Source: Megascapheus bottae (Eukaryota > Chordata > Mammalia > Rodentia > Geomyidae). From it: DNA of 64,000 bases. The notes beneath the pieces are model-generated. The model worked only from the letters and a program-made list of their open reading frames with translations, ran no database searches and had not been told where the DNA came from. Position 1 is the first letter of the stretch. Every line of letters starts with the position of its first letter. The translations under genes and the position numbers were made by a program. The stretch spans positions 41,535,358 through 41,599,357 of the forward strand of contig JANJXV010000004.1 of the NCBI GenBank assembly GCA_024803745.1, written 5' to 3'. Of the stretch, positions 11,013 to 22,092 are shown in pieces.

Positions 11013-11690
11013 TATATCCTAAGTTACAAGGATCGAATGTCAAGAGATAAGACTTCAAAAATCTTCAATATGAGTAACTTGATAATATTTCTCTTTCCCA
11101 TAACCCCACCAGTCTGCTCAAATCAGTTCAGCCACCAAATCATCTATGAGTTATGATACAATGTTAATATTATCAAACTAGGTGATATATTTGCCTAAGA
11201 GAAAATATAACATGATGGGAAAGGGGCCGAAGTTTTGTTTATTCCAAAAGTACACTCACTTTTTAAATTGAATATTAAAGGGATATAGGTGTAAAAACCT
11301 TCAGGTAATTTGCTTAAAGTCTCAGTCTCATTTATTTGTCTGAAAGCCAAGTATTCTTACCTGGAAACTCTGATGACGGTATGTGCAAGTTGTAACTTGA
11401 TTTTCTTTCACTTTAAGTTGAAATAACTTTCCCAGGGAGAATTGGCCAAGATCCATGCAGTGTTACTCCCCTCCTTTATGCAAAGGGTAGGTTCAGCCAC
11501 TCTGCTTCTTTATAATCATCATTGGGGTTGAACATTGTGGGAAGTGGAAATGACCCTATCTCTTATATTTACTTTACTCAAGTCAAAAACAATTCCTTGG
11601 TAATCATTTATACCACTGTGTAAAGATTATATCACTCTAGGTACTGTCCTGAGCTATCATATGAAAAGTGTTAAGATTTGACGATGCTGG
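11013..11690. other. Unique sequence, nothing recognised
   Basis: No coding or repeat signal I can support. Confidence 0.45.
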
Positions 11691-11692
11691 AG

Positions 11693-11948
11693 TGTGTGTG
11701 TGTGTGTGTGTGTGTGTGATGTGTGTCAGTAGTAGGGCTTGAATTCAGGGTCTGGGCATTGTCCTTTAGCTCTTCCCTCTCAAAATTGGTGCTCTACCAC
11801 TTTAACCATAGACTTACTTCTGTTTTTCCACTAGTTAGAGATAAGTGTCTCATAGACCTTCTTTCCCAATCTGGCTTCAAACTGGGATTCTCAGATCTCA
11901 GCCTCCTGAGTAGCTATGACTACAGCCATGAGCCACCAACTCCCAGTT
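11693..11948 (-). mobile_element. 7SL-like/Geo SINE with (TG)n at its tail end
   Basis: GT run at 11693..11728, then the right-monomer complement (GGGCTTGAATTCAGGGTCTG, GTGCTCTACCACTTTAACC) and left-monomer complement (CAGATCTCAGCCTCCTGAGT) to about 11948. Confidence 0.88.
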
Positions 11949-12610
11949 TCATGCTGGATTTTTAAGTCTAAATCTTTCTCACTCAATGTTTCAGCCAATT
12001 AATCTAAATGTAAAATGGGCATAAGAAGCTAAGGATCTTTAAAGAAACACAAGATCTAATTCAATTACTCAGTTCATAAGTTTAGTTTGCTTGCAAACTC
12101 AGAGAAATGATGTAGTGCAATCAGTGAATAAAAGTCTTAAAGATTCAAAAATAGAAAATTCAAACAGTTGCATGCTTAAATAAGTTTTACATTATTAACT
12201 CCAATGATTAATGGATTTGTTTTGAAGAAATTTTGAGGTCAATGACCATAAAAAGAAGAATGTCCCAAAAAATGAAGAATTGCTTTAATTGTGTTTCTGG
12301 TAGATAAATTATAGGTGACAGCCATTCCTAAGCTTTAAGAGAACTATTTTGTTGTGATTTAACCAATTAATTAAGTATGAGCATATTGAGTAAGTTCCTG
12401 TCAGGAGCTGCCAAATAATGAAATTTGTTCACATTTGGGAAATTTACACACAAGATCATCGAGGAGGGTAATGAATTTAACATTTCAGTTAAAAACAGCA
12501 AACAATTACAATGAAGTATTGTCTTAAGAGTTGAATTTGTATTTTCTCTTCCATAAAAGTCCTGAGATGAGTGCTGAGTTTTGGGATATGAAAGTACATG
12601 GTTAAAAACT
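11949..12610. other. Unique AT-rich sequence, nothing recognised
   Basis: The reverse-strand 82-codon frame at 12367..12615 has no recognisable homology. Confidence 0.4.
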
Positions 12611-12611
12611 A

Positions 12612-12956
12612 ACATAAGTTCAAGTCTGTGATCCTAACCCCTTGGGAGGCAGAGATGGGGGGATCACGGTTCTCAAGACTGTCTCAATTAATAGGTGGGT
12701 CTGGTGACTTGGGCCTGTCATCTCAAACTACTCAGAAAAGACAGTAGCTAGGTGTAGGGATATGTACCTATCATCCCAGGGTCAAAGAAACACAAGCAGG
12801 AAGATTACAGTTCAAGCCAGCTCGGGCATAAAGTGAGATACTATCTTGAAAAAACGATGCAAGTGGTACTGATCCAGTGACTCCGTGCCAGGATACCTGT
12901 TTAATATACTCAAGGCCCTGAATTCAATCTCTACTGTACCACCACCAAAAACAAAA
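12612..12956 (+). mobile_element. Ancient 7SL-related SINE pieces
   Basis: Two diverged Alu/B1-like cores in tandem: GTGATCCTAACCCCTTGGGA... at about 12617, and CTATCATCCCAGG followed by CAGTTCAAGCCAGC at about 12767-12825. The end is CTGAATTCAATC and a CCACCACCAAAAACAAAA tail. More diverged than the Geo-bearing families. Confidence 0.55.
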
Positions 12957-13286
12957 GGTAATCATTTATAATACTTACTGAAAACATCACTATTATTTTT
13001 CTAATATTCTATAACTCTATGTCATATAAGTCTCAAAGTCATTTTATGTGTGGCCATATAAAGTATATTATATAGCCATGTCTATATGTGCATATGGTGA
13101 TAGAAAAAAATTATAAAATAATTGTAGTAAGTCCAAACCAACTTTTAACTACTTTATTGGTTTAGTTTTCAATTTAAGTTTTGTTAATACTCCTAATCTA
13201 ATAGATGAAAATACCTATGTTTTGTCACATTAACTCCAAAAGAAGTGGGCAAAATTTAAAGAATGGGAACAGAGGGACGCAAACTG

Positions 13287-13390
13287 AACCAGGTATGATA
13301 GCATAAACTATCGTGGTAAGGAACAAAGACAGGAAGATCACAGGTTTGAATCAAATCTAGGCTACATACCTTGTCACACTATAAAGCTAG
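13287..13390 (+). mobile_element. Possible ancient B1-like fragment
   Basis: CAGGAAGATCACAGGTTTGA followed by AATCTAGGCTACATACCTTG is reminiscent of a 7SL-SINE middle. Weak. Confidence 0.35.
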
Positions 13391-13471
13391 TTGAAAAGTC
13401 ATATGAGTACTTTAAAATAACAGTATTTGTGTAGAAAAGATAAATGTAGAACACACATTGTTCTCTAGGTC

Positions 13472-13605
13472 AGAAATAACTGGAGGAAGTGGTGCTGTGG
13501 CTCAAAGTGGTAGAGTGGTTGGTAGCCTTGAGCTGAAGAGCTCAGGGACAGCCCCCAGGACCAGAGTTCAAGCCACACTACCAACAAAAAAGAAAGAAAG
13601 AACTG
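13472..13605 (+). mobile_element. Solo Geo right monomer with imperfect 11-bp TSD
   Basis: AGAAATAACTG (13472..13482) and AGAAAGAACTG (13595..13605) flank a right monomer starting GGAAGTGGTGCTGTGGCTC and ending GAGTTCAAGCCACACTACC plus A-rich tail. There is no left monomer. Confidence 0.82.
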
Positions 13606-14585
13606 TAAAACAAAAATCTTTTTTTTTTTTTAGCAAGACACTTCCTTCAAGAAAAACCACCATTGTAATCATCTTCAGGGATGACATTTCTCATGACAGT
13701 GTTGTCCACCTAAATATATTGGATTAGCATTGCTAAGGAAAAGACAAAGAAAACTGTCACATTATTCAACAGAGACTTAGCAAATACTAAAAACTAAAAT
13801 TCAAATGCTTTTGTATTTAACTGAAGTTATGTAATTTTATCCAATATATCTCTGCAATATGATAATCCTGATAACTTATTTGTGTAAACATTTTGGAAGC
13901 CACAGAATATTCAACATAATCAGAAGAAACCATGAGTGACCATCACATTAAAAATAATCATAATCTTCAGTATTGTTTGCACCCAAATCTTGTGCCAGCC
14001 AGACACATAATTCAGAGTAAAATGTGAAATTACCATACATTTCCTGCAATTCTGCCTCTTCCATGAAATCTTTGGTATTGATTAATTAAAAGAAATGACA
14101 GTTTCCCAAGCCAAGTAAGCATTGCAATTTCCTCTAAATTCACTTTTTCCCTCTCAGCTTATGTTCTATGACACACTTTCTTCATACACAATTGCACAAT
14201 GTTAGGCCTGTTAACTACACAGAGACAAAGAAACAAAGTTTAGCCTCTTAGGCTATAAGTGTGTCAGAAAGAAAAACATGTCTATCGCCTGCTTTTGACT
14301 CAGCCTCAATTTGCCCGATAGGCATTCATATTTCAAGGATGAGGAAAAAAAAAAGAACTGAGCAGGTCAAAATGCCCGTGTAAAAGCAGGACAGCAATCA
14401 AGCTTTTTGCTTACAATTTTTGGCAGCAATTCAAAGTCTTTTGCTAAACACCACACAGTATGAGCAAAACAAGCCAGTGCTTTTAGATAAAGATGTCAGG
14501 AGCTTTCTATGATTTGTGTCCTGAGAATTTCTACCATCCGATAGACTATAGAATTGGATTGGAAAGCCATTTCTTGCAGTTACAT
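13606..14585. other. Unique sequence, nothing recognised
   Basis: AT-rich, no feature I can name. Confidence 0.4.
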
Positions 14586-14587
14586 TT

Positions 14588-14660
14588 GTATGGCTGACTT
14601 TGGGTGAGTTATTTTGCCTTCATAAAACTCATCCATATCATAAGACTAATAGGAGCCTGA
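14588..14660 (+). mobile_element. Possible MIR core fragment
   Basis: GCTGACTTTGGGTGAGTTAT followed by TTTTGCCTTCATAAAACTCA resembles the MIR core (GTGACCTTGGGCAAGTTAC). Short and diverged. Confidence 0.45.
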
Positions 14661-14821
14661 GAACTACCAGTTATTAAGAACAAGAAATAAAACAATGTTT
14701 ATGGGCTGCAACCCTAGCTACTAATGGTATCTACCCTCAATTCTTGGTTCACTGTATTCCGAACAATGTAGTATTATTAATATAATCTCTTTTTTGCATC
14801 ATAAGCCTATAAAATGGTCAA

Positions 14822-15020
14822 TGGGCTGGGAGTTTGGCCTAATGATAGAGTGCCTGCCTAGCATGCACAAAGACCCGGGTTCAATTCCTTGGTACCACAT
14901 ATACATAGAAAAAGCCGGAAATGGTGCTGTGGCTCAAGTGGTAGAGCTCTAGCCTTGAGAAAGTCCAAAGACAGTGCTCAGTCCCTGAGTTCAAGCCCAG
15001 GACCGGCAAAAAAAAAAAAT
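14822..15020 (+). mobile_element. IDL-Geo SINE
   Basis: Complete dimer: GGGCTGGGAGTTTGGCCTAA, box B GGGTTCAATTCC, right monomer GTGGCTCAAGTGGTAGAGCT, and a 13-A tail. It appears inserted into a MIR 3' region that resumes at about 15043. No clear TSD was found. Confidence 0.92.
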
Positions 15021-15039
15021 TGAGAAAACAATGTCTTCC

Positions 15040-15125
15040 ATAAAAATCTTGTGATGATCAAATGAGATGATAAAATATTTGATATACCTTGAAAATGAAT
15101 ACCTAACACATAATTGTCAACTGTT
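15040..15125 (+). mobile_element. MIR 3' end fragment
   Basis: GATGATCAAATGAGATGATA, then CTTGAAAATGAATACCTAAC, follows the MIR 3' pattern (GATTAAATGAGATAATA..., GTGCCTGGCAC). Confidence 0.5.
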
Positions 15126-15419
15126 TGAAATTATAATTACTCTTAAGCACTCATTGCAGATTGCCAACTTTTAAATCTGATACCAGTGCACACTACTTTT
15201 TGCCTACATGCATGCCTAATTTCTCATGAGACATCTCCATGTAGATCTTAGTGGTCTTTTCAAACATGGCATGTGGAGAAATGGATCTCAGCACTCCTCC
15301 CACTCCATCCAATGTATTTTACAATTTCATTAAATTCCAAGTTGCCCAAGTTTTAGAAACCAGAAAATCATTCCAGACATCCTTCCCCATCCTTCACTCC
15401 CACATCTAATGAGTCTTAA

Positions 15420-16060
15420 AACGTTGATTACCCCACCTCCTGGCATCTCTTGAGTCAATCTATTATTCCATCCCCACCTGGACTTCTCCATGTAGCACTC
15501 CCACTTTTAACTACAAAAAGCCACTTCAGTAGTTTCTGAAGCTTGTCATCCAGTCCTCTCCCATTCATCCTCGAGACTGATTCTAAAGCCAATCTGATCA
15601 TCTCACTCCGCCACTTCCACGCCCAACCCTGGGCCATAAGATCCTAGGTTTGCTTTTCAGCTTCCTTCTCTTTCCTGGGAGTTCTGTACGGGCCGCACTT
15701 TGTGCTTCTCCTATGTGGTCCTGACCCTCCAAATCCTTATACATCCTTTTACCTTTTCCACCTCTGTCTATATAAAATTCAACTCACAAGTCACACCTTC
15801 AATAAATCCTTCTTTCCACCACCAGCCACCAAACCTGCTCAACTCCCAAATTCAAGGTAAGTGGCTCCTTTCCCAAGTGCTCACCTGAGATCTCTACCAA
15901 TGGGCTGATAGCCAGTCTCACTTGCCCTCTTTAAGTAATGAGTACCTTAAAGGCAGACATTGATCATTTTTCTGTGTCAGTACCCAGATATTGTCAAAGA
16001 CTTTAGTGTGCTTTGTTAATGATTATTCCAATCTGTGATTCATAAATAATTATTTGTGAT
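15420..16060 (+). mobile_element. L2 LINE, 3' part
   Basis: Ordered matches to the L2 3' region: CAATCTGATCATCTCACTCC (15591..), TCAACTCACAAGTCACACCT (15779..), AATAAATCCTTCTTTCC, then TACCTTAAAGGCAGACATTG (15943..) and the terminal GTGTCAGTACCCAGAT block. Strongly diverged, as expected for a pre-rodent element. Confidence 0.72.
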
Positions 16061-16114
16061 TACAAAATGCATAAATAGATGGCTGAGTGAGACTGAATAT
16101 CTTTCAAAGCAGTG

Positions 16115-16270
16115 GAAAGAATTTCAAATTTGAAGCTTAAGACATTCAAGTTCTGACCTAGCTATCCACTAGTTGAAAACATAGAAACGTAAGCACTTAA
16201 AACTTGCTTTTTCATTGTGAAGATCAGTGAAGATCACAAACTATATAAAGGACAGTGACTATAAAACAAA
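16115..16270 (+). mobile_element. Possible MIR fragment
   Basis: CTTAAGACATTCAAGTTCTG then GACCTAGCTATCCACTAG fits the MIR 5'/core order, weakly. Confidence 0.4.
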
Positions 16271-16379
16271 TGAAAAGTAATACACAGAGATAAAATATGA
16301 TGTATTTGGGGCACACAATATCATCAGACCAAACTTCAAGAATCAAAGCCACACTGTGTGTGTTTCTTGGGAAAATACT

Positions 16380-16575
16380 CGTGTGTAAAACCCAACTTCA
16401 AGTACTGATTCTTATTGGATGCTGTTGTCTATGTTGCTTAACATCATTGAACCTTAATTTTCTTATTTATAGAACAGAAAAGGCAATCAAATTTTCTAAT
16501 GAGATTGTTGTGAAGACTGTAAAATACAATACCTGGAACTTTGTAAGTCCTCAAAAACTGTTATGTGTTTATCAC
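16380..16575 (+). mobile_element. MIR SINE
   Basis: Core-to-tail order is kept: GTTGCTTAACATCATTGAAC, TTTATAGAACAGAAAAGGC, GAGATTGTTGTGAAGACTG, AATACCTGGAACTTTGTAAG. The 93-codon ORF here is spurious. Confidence 0.65.
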
Positions 16576-16577
16576 TG

Positions 16578-17120
16578 AAAACCATTCTTTCTCCTATAAA
16601 GCCAGTAATAACTATTCTATTTAAATGTTTGAAGTTATGAGAACCTAATGGTCCAATGTTATTATACTAGACTCACTTACTGCAAAAATCAGATGGAAAT
16701 TTTCATAGAAGCAAAGCCCAGAAAATAGGATTACAGGAATTACTCAAAAGATAGTAATCAATTCCTTTCTTTACATTAAATTTCCTCACATATGGCTTTA
16801 CAGTGCTGGGAATTACACAGATGAAACACTCACTCTTCCACAGAGCTACATTAAGTCAAGGCCAAAACTTTGGACTCAACATCCTAGTATTTTGATTCTT
16901 GTATTCTTGCCTTCTCTGTATTTTATGACTCTTGGTCTGAATCTCCTGATTTTGATATAACTCCATGAATGTTCTCTGTAAAGTCCTGCTTCCAAACCTT
17001 CATTTGTTCCATTTCTCCCCATGAAGCCCCTTCAGAACTTCTTCTGCCCTCTTCCTATTTCCCCAAATCTACCCAATGTTCTGAGACCATTAGTAAGTTC
17101 TTCTTCTACTAAATACCTAT
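16578..17120. other. Unique sequence, nothing recognised
   Basis: AT-rich with C/T-rich patches, no supported feature. Confidence 0.4.
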
Positions 17121-17122
17121 AA

Positions 17123-17123
17123 A

Positions 17124-17174
<51 letters not shown>

Positions 17175-17218
17175 CTTTTGACGGTGGTGGTGGTGGTGGT
17201 GGTGATGGTGGTGGTAGC
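17123..17218. repeat. (GAT)n/(GGT)n trinucleotide microsatellite
   Basis: Thirteen GAT units, then GGT units interrupted by GCTTTTGAC and a final GAT/GGT mix. Interruption pattern suggests ageing by substitution. Confidence 0.97.
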
Positions 17219-17224
17219 AATAAC

Positions 17225-17390
17225 CCTGGTAGAATGCTTTCTATAAGCCAGGTAACAAGTCAAAATGGTTTTATAAGCTATTTCATTTAAGTTGTATAAG
17301 TACCCGGATAGCCCTCTCACTTGTAGCTGAATGAAGTAGAGAGGGTTAGTAACAAGGTCACACATATGCACCCCAGGAAGTAAAGCCTCT
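17225..17390 (-). mobile_element. MIR SINE, reverse strand
   Basis: ATAAGCCAGGTAACAAGTCA, CTATTTCATTTAAGTTGTAT, GAGAGGGTTAGTAACAAGGT then CACACATATG reproduce the MIR complement (GTGCCAGGCACTG ... TTAAGTAACTTGCCCAAGGTCACACAG). Confidence 0.65.
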
Positions 17391-18266
17391 TTTGCTCTGG
17401 GCTAGAAGAGGTTGACATACTGGACCATTCCCTCCCCATCCACTCCATCAGATTCCTGCTGAATCTAATGCCCAATGTTTCATCATTACAAATTGGTTCC
17501 CTTAATCTGGCCATGCCACCAAAACTAATCTCGTCTTTAAACTAGTTTCAGATAAATGTTTTAAATATGTCATCTAATTCCTTACTGGAAACTTAATGGG
17601 TCCACCACTACCTCAAATTCTGAAGGAGAATCTTAAATATAAGAGTTGTTCAATAAATATTGATCAGCTCTCTTATTAGCAAAGGAGGATGCATATATAT
17701 GGGTATATAACATATGCAATGCAGAAATATGAATCTATAGAAATGATTATCTTTCTTCTTCTGAATTTGTCTTACAGATTGTTATCAACAATACCCAGAA
17801 ATCTTAATCTCTTCTAAATATCAAGTCATCATAAGGAGGCACATAGGAAATACATAACAAGTTGTAATTAGGCATCTTACGAGAATTTCCTGAAAATTGC
17901 CTTCTTTTCCTTCCAGGTTACTTAATGATGTAAGATGTTTTCTGTACACCTAAATGTAGATTGTCTTGGATATAGATTAGACTGTCACAGAACAAGGAAG
18001 CATTTGTCCACATGTCTCTCCGGTGTCAATGGTGTATGCATTTGCATGTAATTCTAAATCAGTGTGATAATTTCCCTAGGGCTGTGAACCACCTTTCTCT
18101 GGAAATCTGTTCTCACTAGTGATTTTGTTCCTGAGCCTGTCTTGCCTTCCAGACACCTTCATGCTTCTTATTAGTAAAGGGCTTCCTCTTCCCTTCTAAT
18201 TGTACTTTTGGGGATATTTGGGACCATCAGTCTGATCAAACTCAACCCATTTTTCTTCCATTAAAA
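17391..18266. other. Unique sequence, nothing recognised
   Basis: No supported feature; short TA-rich stretch at 17690-17720. Confidence 0.4.
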
Positions 18267-18267
18267 A

Positions 18268-18378
18268 GATAGAAGTGGCGCTATGGCTCTAGGGGTAAGG
18301 CAGTAGGTAGCCTTGAGTTGAAGAGCTCAGGGACAATGCCCAGACCCAAAGTTCAAGCTCCACAACAAAAAAAAAACC
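18268..18378 (+). mobile_element. Solo Geo right monomer
   Basis: Starts GAAGTGGCGCTATGGCTCTA, contains GGTAGCCTTGAGTTGAAGAG and AAGTTCAAGCTCC, ends in A10. Left monomer absent; no clear TSD. Confidence 0.82.
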
Positions 18379-19360
18379 CTGCATTTAGATGAGTTAATAA
18401 TGGTAGTATATATAAATGCAATGTTTATTGGGAGGATTAAAGAAGGATTTCCATTTGGCTGATCCTCTATTATAAGGGATTCTGACAAGATTCTCATATT
18501 TACACAAGATGATTCCCATAGAAAGGAAGCAAATCTGTGGATAAGAAAACCTTTTCTGAGCATACCAGATTAGATTTCCTGAAAACCTAATGTCACAATG
18601 CAACCTCACAGGTTGATAAGGAGCGTTTCCTTGTAACCTGTATGTTAATGAAGACATCATGTTTTGGGAACTGAGCTTCTAGTTCTATTCAGCCTGAAAT
18701 GTCACTAATTAACAAACAAGGGGCTACTAGATGAAGGACCCCAATTCTCATTCCAGATTGTACAACAATCACCAGAACAAGTTTAAAAAGAAGTCACCCT
18801 GGCATGTTGAATCAAAGATCTTGGATTGAGAACTTACCAAGTTTCACAAACACAGCCCAAGTTAAGAATCACGGTTCTAAAAATAAAATTAAATTAAATT
18901 AAAAAAGAACCACAGTTCTAGTCTGTTGACACTGCCTGAAGTCTTGAAAACACACATGCATAAATTAAAACAAAATCATTTAGTCTTCCTTTTTCCTTTT
19001 CTTCCTTTTCTTCATCCTTTCTTACCTCCTTCAAATATCAAAGTCCATTATCTAAATCTAATGGCCAATATCTTGGTTTTCAAAGGAGAAATTTACTTAG
19101 AAAGGCAAATTGAGATCAGACAGCTGCTTGGTAAACAACAAAGTCTTGATTCATTGAATCATCATTTTAAGCCTGTACTTTGTGTTTGTTAGAATTAATG
19201 TCACTGAGTGACCTTAGCAGAGATTTTTATTTCACTACAAAAAGCAAAATTTCTCTTAGGTGTTCTAACATATTCCTTACCTGCTAATTTTATCCATAAA
19301 TGCCTGGTGTCAGCCATTGAGTGTAGGGTAATACTAGAGAAATAAGGTCATTCCTATTCT
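18379..19360. other. Unique sequence, nothing recognised
   Basis: AAATTAAATTAAATT short tandem at about 18880-18905; otherwise no feature. Confidence 0.4.
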
Positions 19361-19361
19361 C

Positions 19362-19545
19362 TCTCCCTTCCTTTCCCTTCCCTTCCCTTCCCTTCCTTTC
19401 CCTTCCCTTCCCTTCCCTTCTCCTTCCCCCTCCCCTCTCCTCCCTTCTCCTCCCCTCTCCTCTCCCCTCCCCTCCCCTCCTCTCCTCTTCTTCTCTTCTC
19501 TTCACTTCACTTCTCTGTCCTGCACTGCCCCCCTCTCTTTTTCTC
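19362..19545. repeat. (CCCTT)n/pyrimidine tract
   Basis: About 15 CCCTT/CCTTT units grading into CCCTCTCCT and TTCTC variants. Confidence 0.95.
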
Positions 19546-19777
19546 TCCCTGAGACTGGAACTCTGGGCCTAGACTCTGTCCCTGAGCTTTATTTTTTTGC
19601 TTAAGTCTGGTACTCTACCAATTGAGCAACAGCCCCATTTCCAGCCTTTATTGAGTAGTTTATTGGAGATGAAAGTCTCATGGACTTCCTTGCCCTGGCT
19701 GGCTTCAAACCACAATCCTCAGATCTCAGCCTCCTGAGTAGCTAAGATTCCAGGTGTGAGCCACCGATGCCTGGCTT
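19546..19777 (-). mobile_element. 7SL-like/Geo dimeric SINE
   Basis: Right-monomer complement (GGAACTCTGGGCCTAGACTC, GTACTCTACCAATTGAGCAA), then CAATCCTCAGATCTCAGCCT and GAGCCACCGATGCCTGGC. The CCCTT tract lies at its tail side. Confidence 0.9.
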
Positions 19778-20214
19778 CTGTCCCTCTTCTATCAGACCGT
19801 AAGGAATATTATTTTATTTCTACTTGTATTACACCAAGCCTCGTCCTTTCAAAATAACTTCACAACTTATTATCTTTGTGAAGTGCAAGTTTTCATGTGA
19901 ATTACATAGAGAGGAAAACATCTTCATCATTAAACTATCTGCAAATCATAAGCACAGACGGGCACCTCCTTCTTGCCCTGAGATAACCCCATTTGCAGAA
20001 TGGCAAGTGCTGATAGATCTCTGCTGGAACACAGACCTTCCTTAATCTATATTAGTCATCCCCACATACCTCAGAATGGAGAAACTGAAATCCATTTTAC
20101 ACATGGACTGTGGAACTTTTTCCAGCTGGACTACTCTAGAAGCCTATGCTACAGTAGAAGTAAATTTGTTTATCAGCCTTCAGCCCCAAATTAGGTGTTC
20201 CACTCATGTTTTCT
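19778..20214. other. Unique sequence, nothing recognised
   Basis: Overlapping short frames here show no recognisable protein. Confidence 0.4.
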
Positions 20215-20215
20215 T

Positions 20216-20457
20216 TTTATTTATTTATTTTTTGTGGGTCATGGGGCTTGAACTTGGCCTAGGCACTTTCCCTGAGCTCTTCAGCTCTAGGCTACCACCC
20301 TACCTTTAAGCCAAGCTCCATTTCCCGTTTTCTAGAAGTTAATTGGAAATAAGAGTCTCAGGTCCTTTTGTGCCCAGGCTGGCTTTGAACCTTGATCCTC
20401 AAATCTCAGCCTCCTGAGTAGCTAGGATTACAGGCGTGAACCATGGTGCCTGCTCCA
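20216..20457 (-). mobile_element. 7SL-like/Geo dimeric SINE
   Basis: TTTATTTATTTATTTTTTG tail complement, GGGGCTTGAACTTGGCCTAG, CTACCACCCTACCTTTAAGC, then CAAATCTCAGCCTCCTGAGT and GGATTACAGGCGTGAACC. Carries the GGTAGGGTGGTAG right-monomer variant. Confidence 0.92.
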
Positions 20458-20958
20458 CTTCTATTTTCTTCTCTACTTTTTTAGTATATTCCTTTCACCT
20501 TAACAGTCCCCGGGCTAATGATGCCTGCCTCTCAGTATAAATCCCTCTGCAGACCTCTTTTTCCTGAACTCTAACATCAAATCCAACCACTTTCTTTCAT
20601 CTCTACCCAACTGATCTACAAGCCACTTGTGACCAAATTGGAAATAATCTGTACCCTGAATATGCTATTAATTACCTTTCTTGGTTGATGGTAACACCAA
20701 GTACCCAATCAGGTGTCTGCAGCATCATGGATTCCTCTTACTCCATCCTGTTTTCCTGTTTCTTTTTTTTTCCCCATTCATTCTGCTGAATAAATTGCCT
20801 ACAGTCCCCCTTTGTATCTCTCTAATATCCGTGATGTTCTGTCCTTCCCATCACATCTGCCTTAGTTTAATGTCTTATCGACATTGTATAATATTGAAAT
20901 ATTATTTTAATTGGTCTCTCCAACTAGATAGTCTTTTTTTTCAAGTCAGTGCCAACAA

Positions 20959-20998
<40 letters not shown>
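20959..20998. repeat. (CA)n microsatellite
   Basis: About 18 CA units just upstream of a SINE, so unlike the other CA tracts not in tail position. Confidence 0.95.
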
Positions 20999-20999
<1 letters not shown>

Positions 21000-21003
21000 T
21001 TCT

Positions 21004-21240
21004 AGCCAGGTGCCAATGGCTCATGCCTATAATCACTGCTCTGGAAGGTAAGCTCTGAGAATTGCTACTCAAAGCCAGCCTGATCAGGAAAATCTGTGAG
21101 ACTCCTATCTCTAATCACTAAAAAGCCAAAAGTGGAAATGTGGTTCAAGTGGTAGAGTACCATCTCCTTGGGCCACCAGAGCTAAGGGATAGTATCCAGG
21201 GCCTTGAGTTCAAGCTCCAGCCAGCCCTGGTACAAAAAAA
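21004..21240 (+). mobile_element. 7SL-like/Geo dimeric SINE
   Basis: GCCAGGTGCCAATGGCTCAT at the 5' end; ATGTGGTTCAAGTGGTAGAG and CTTGAGTTCAAGCTCCAG in the right half; A7 tail. It interrupts the L2. Confidence 0.9.
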
Positions 21241-21846
21241 TATATTGTTTTCAAAGCAGAAGTTTAATCTATTTCCCTTTGGTTCAGAATCTTCCCTGGT
21301 CAGCATCACTTACAGAACAAAGGTAAGGAATGAAGAAAACAACACATACAAAAATACAAATGCATTAAACCACATGGAATGTGTAGAGAACCAGAAACAT
21401 CCAGCTGGTAGCTAAGCACACAATTGCAAGGGAAAAGAAGAGAAAGTAGGCCAGGTCTCTCTTCTTCCTTCCTTGCCATACAATCTCCACTTCCAGTTCA
21501 GAGTGATTTCATGCAAATATTCTAACGCTCTTGCCAGAGGTTAATCACTTCTTCCTCAGTGCTAATGCCTCAGCTTTATCTGGTCATCTTAATCACACAA
21601 TAACACTATTACTTGTTTGTGTGTCTGTCTCCTTTTTAGACTATGAGCAACAACTATGTCTTATTCATTCCTCTCTCTCCAACGTAGCAAACTTCCCAGC
21701 ACAAAGGAAGTTTTCAATAGCTGATCACATTTCCTTTACTTTCTTCTCTTTTACTTCATACAAGTACAGGCAATAGTGGATGAAATCTTTACTAAGAGTG
21801 ACTGTAAAAATGTAAAGGTAGGAATAAATTCTTTGAACTGTTGAAG

Positions 21847-22092
21847 AAAGAATAAACTAAACCAGGAGTTGTAGCTCACGTCTGTAATCCTAGCTACTCA
21901 GGAGGCTGAGATCTGAGGATCAAGGTTCAAAGCCACCCTGGGCACAAAAGGACCTGAGACTCTTATCTCCAATTAACCTTTAGAAAATGGGAAGTGGGGC
22001 TTGGCTCAGAGGTAGGATGGTAGCCGAAGAGCTCAGGGACAAAGCCCAGGCTGAGTTCAAGCCCCATGATCCACAAAAAAAGAATAGACTGA
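21847..22092 (+). mobile_element. 7SL-like/Geo SINE with imperfect TSD
   Basis: AAAGAATAAACTAAA just 5' and AAAGAATAGACTGAA just 3' flank the element (13/15). Well-conserved left half CTGTAATCCTAGCTACTCAG; right half of the GGTAGGATGGTAGCC subtype. Confidence 0.9.

Larger units (their letters stand above)
20485..21775 (+). mobile_element. L2 LINE about 1.3 kb, split by a SINE
   Basis: Ordered L2 blocks: CTGAACTCTAACATCAAATC (20563..), ATGGTAACACCAAGTACCCA (20687..), CATCATGGATTCCTCTTACT, TCTAATATCCGTGATG, and ATTGGTCTCTCCAACTAGAT (20909..). After the interruption at about 20956..21240 come AGAATCTTCCCTGGTCAGCA (21287..) and the 3' end AGACTATGAGCAACAACTAT (21638..). The order agrees with one old insertion. 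Confidence 0.7.

Noticed and set aside
17123..17218. Poly-Ser/Pro/Ile protein frames
   Set aside because: Produced by the GAT/GGT trinucleotide repeat.
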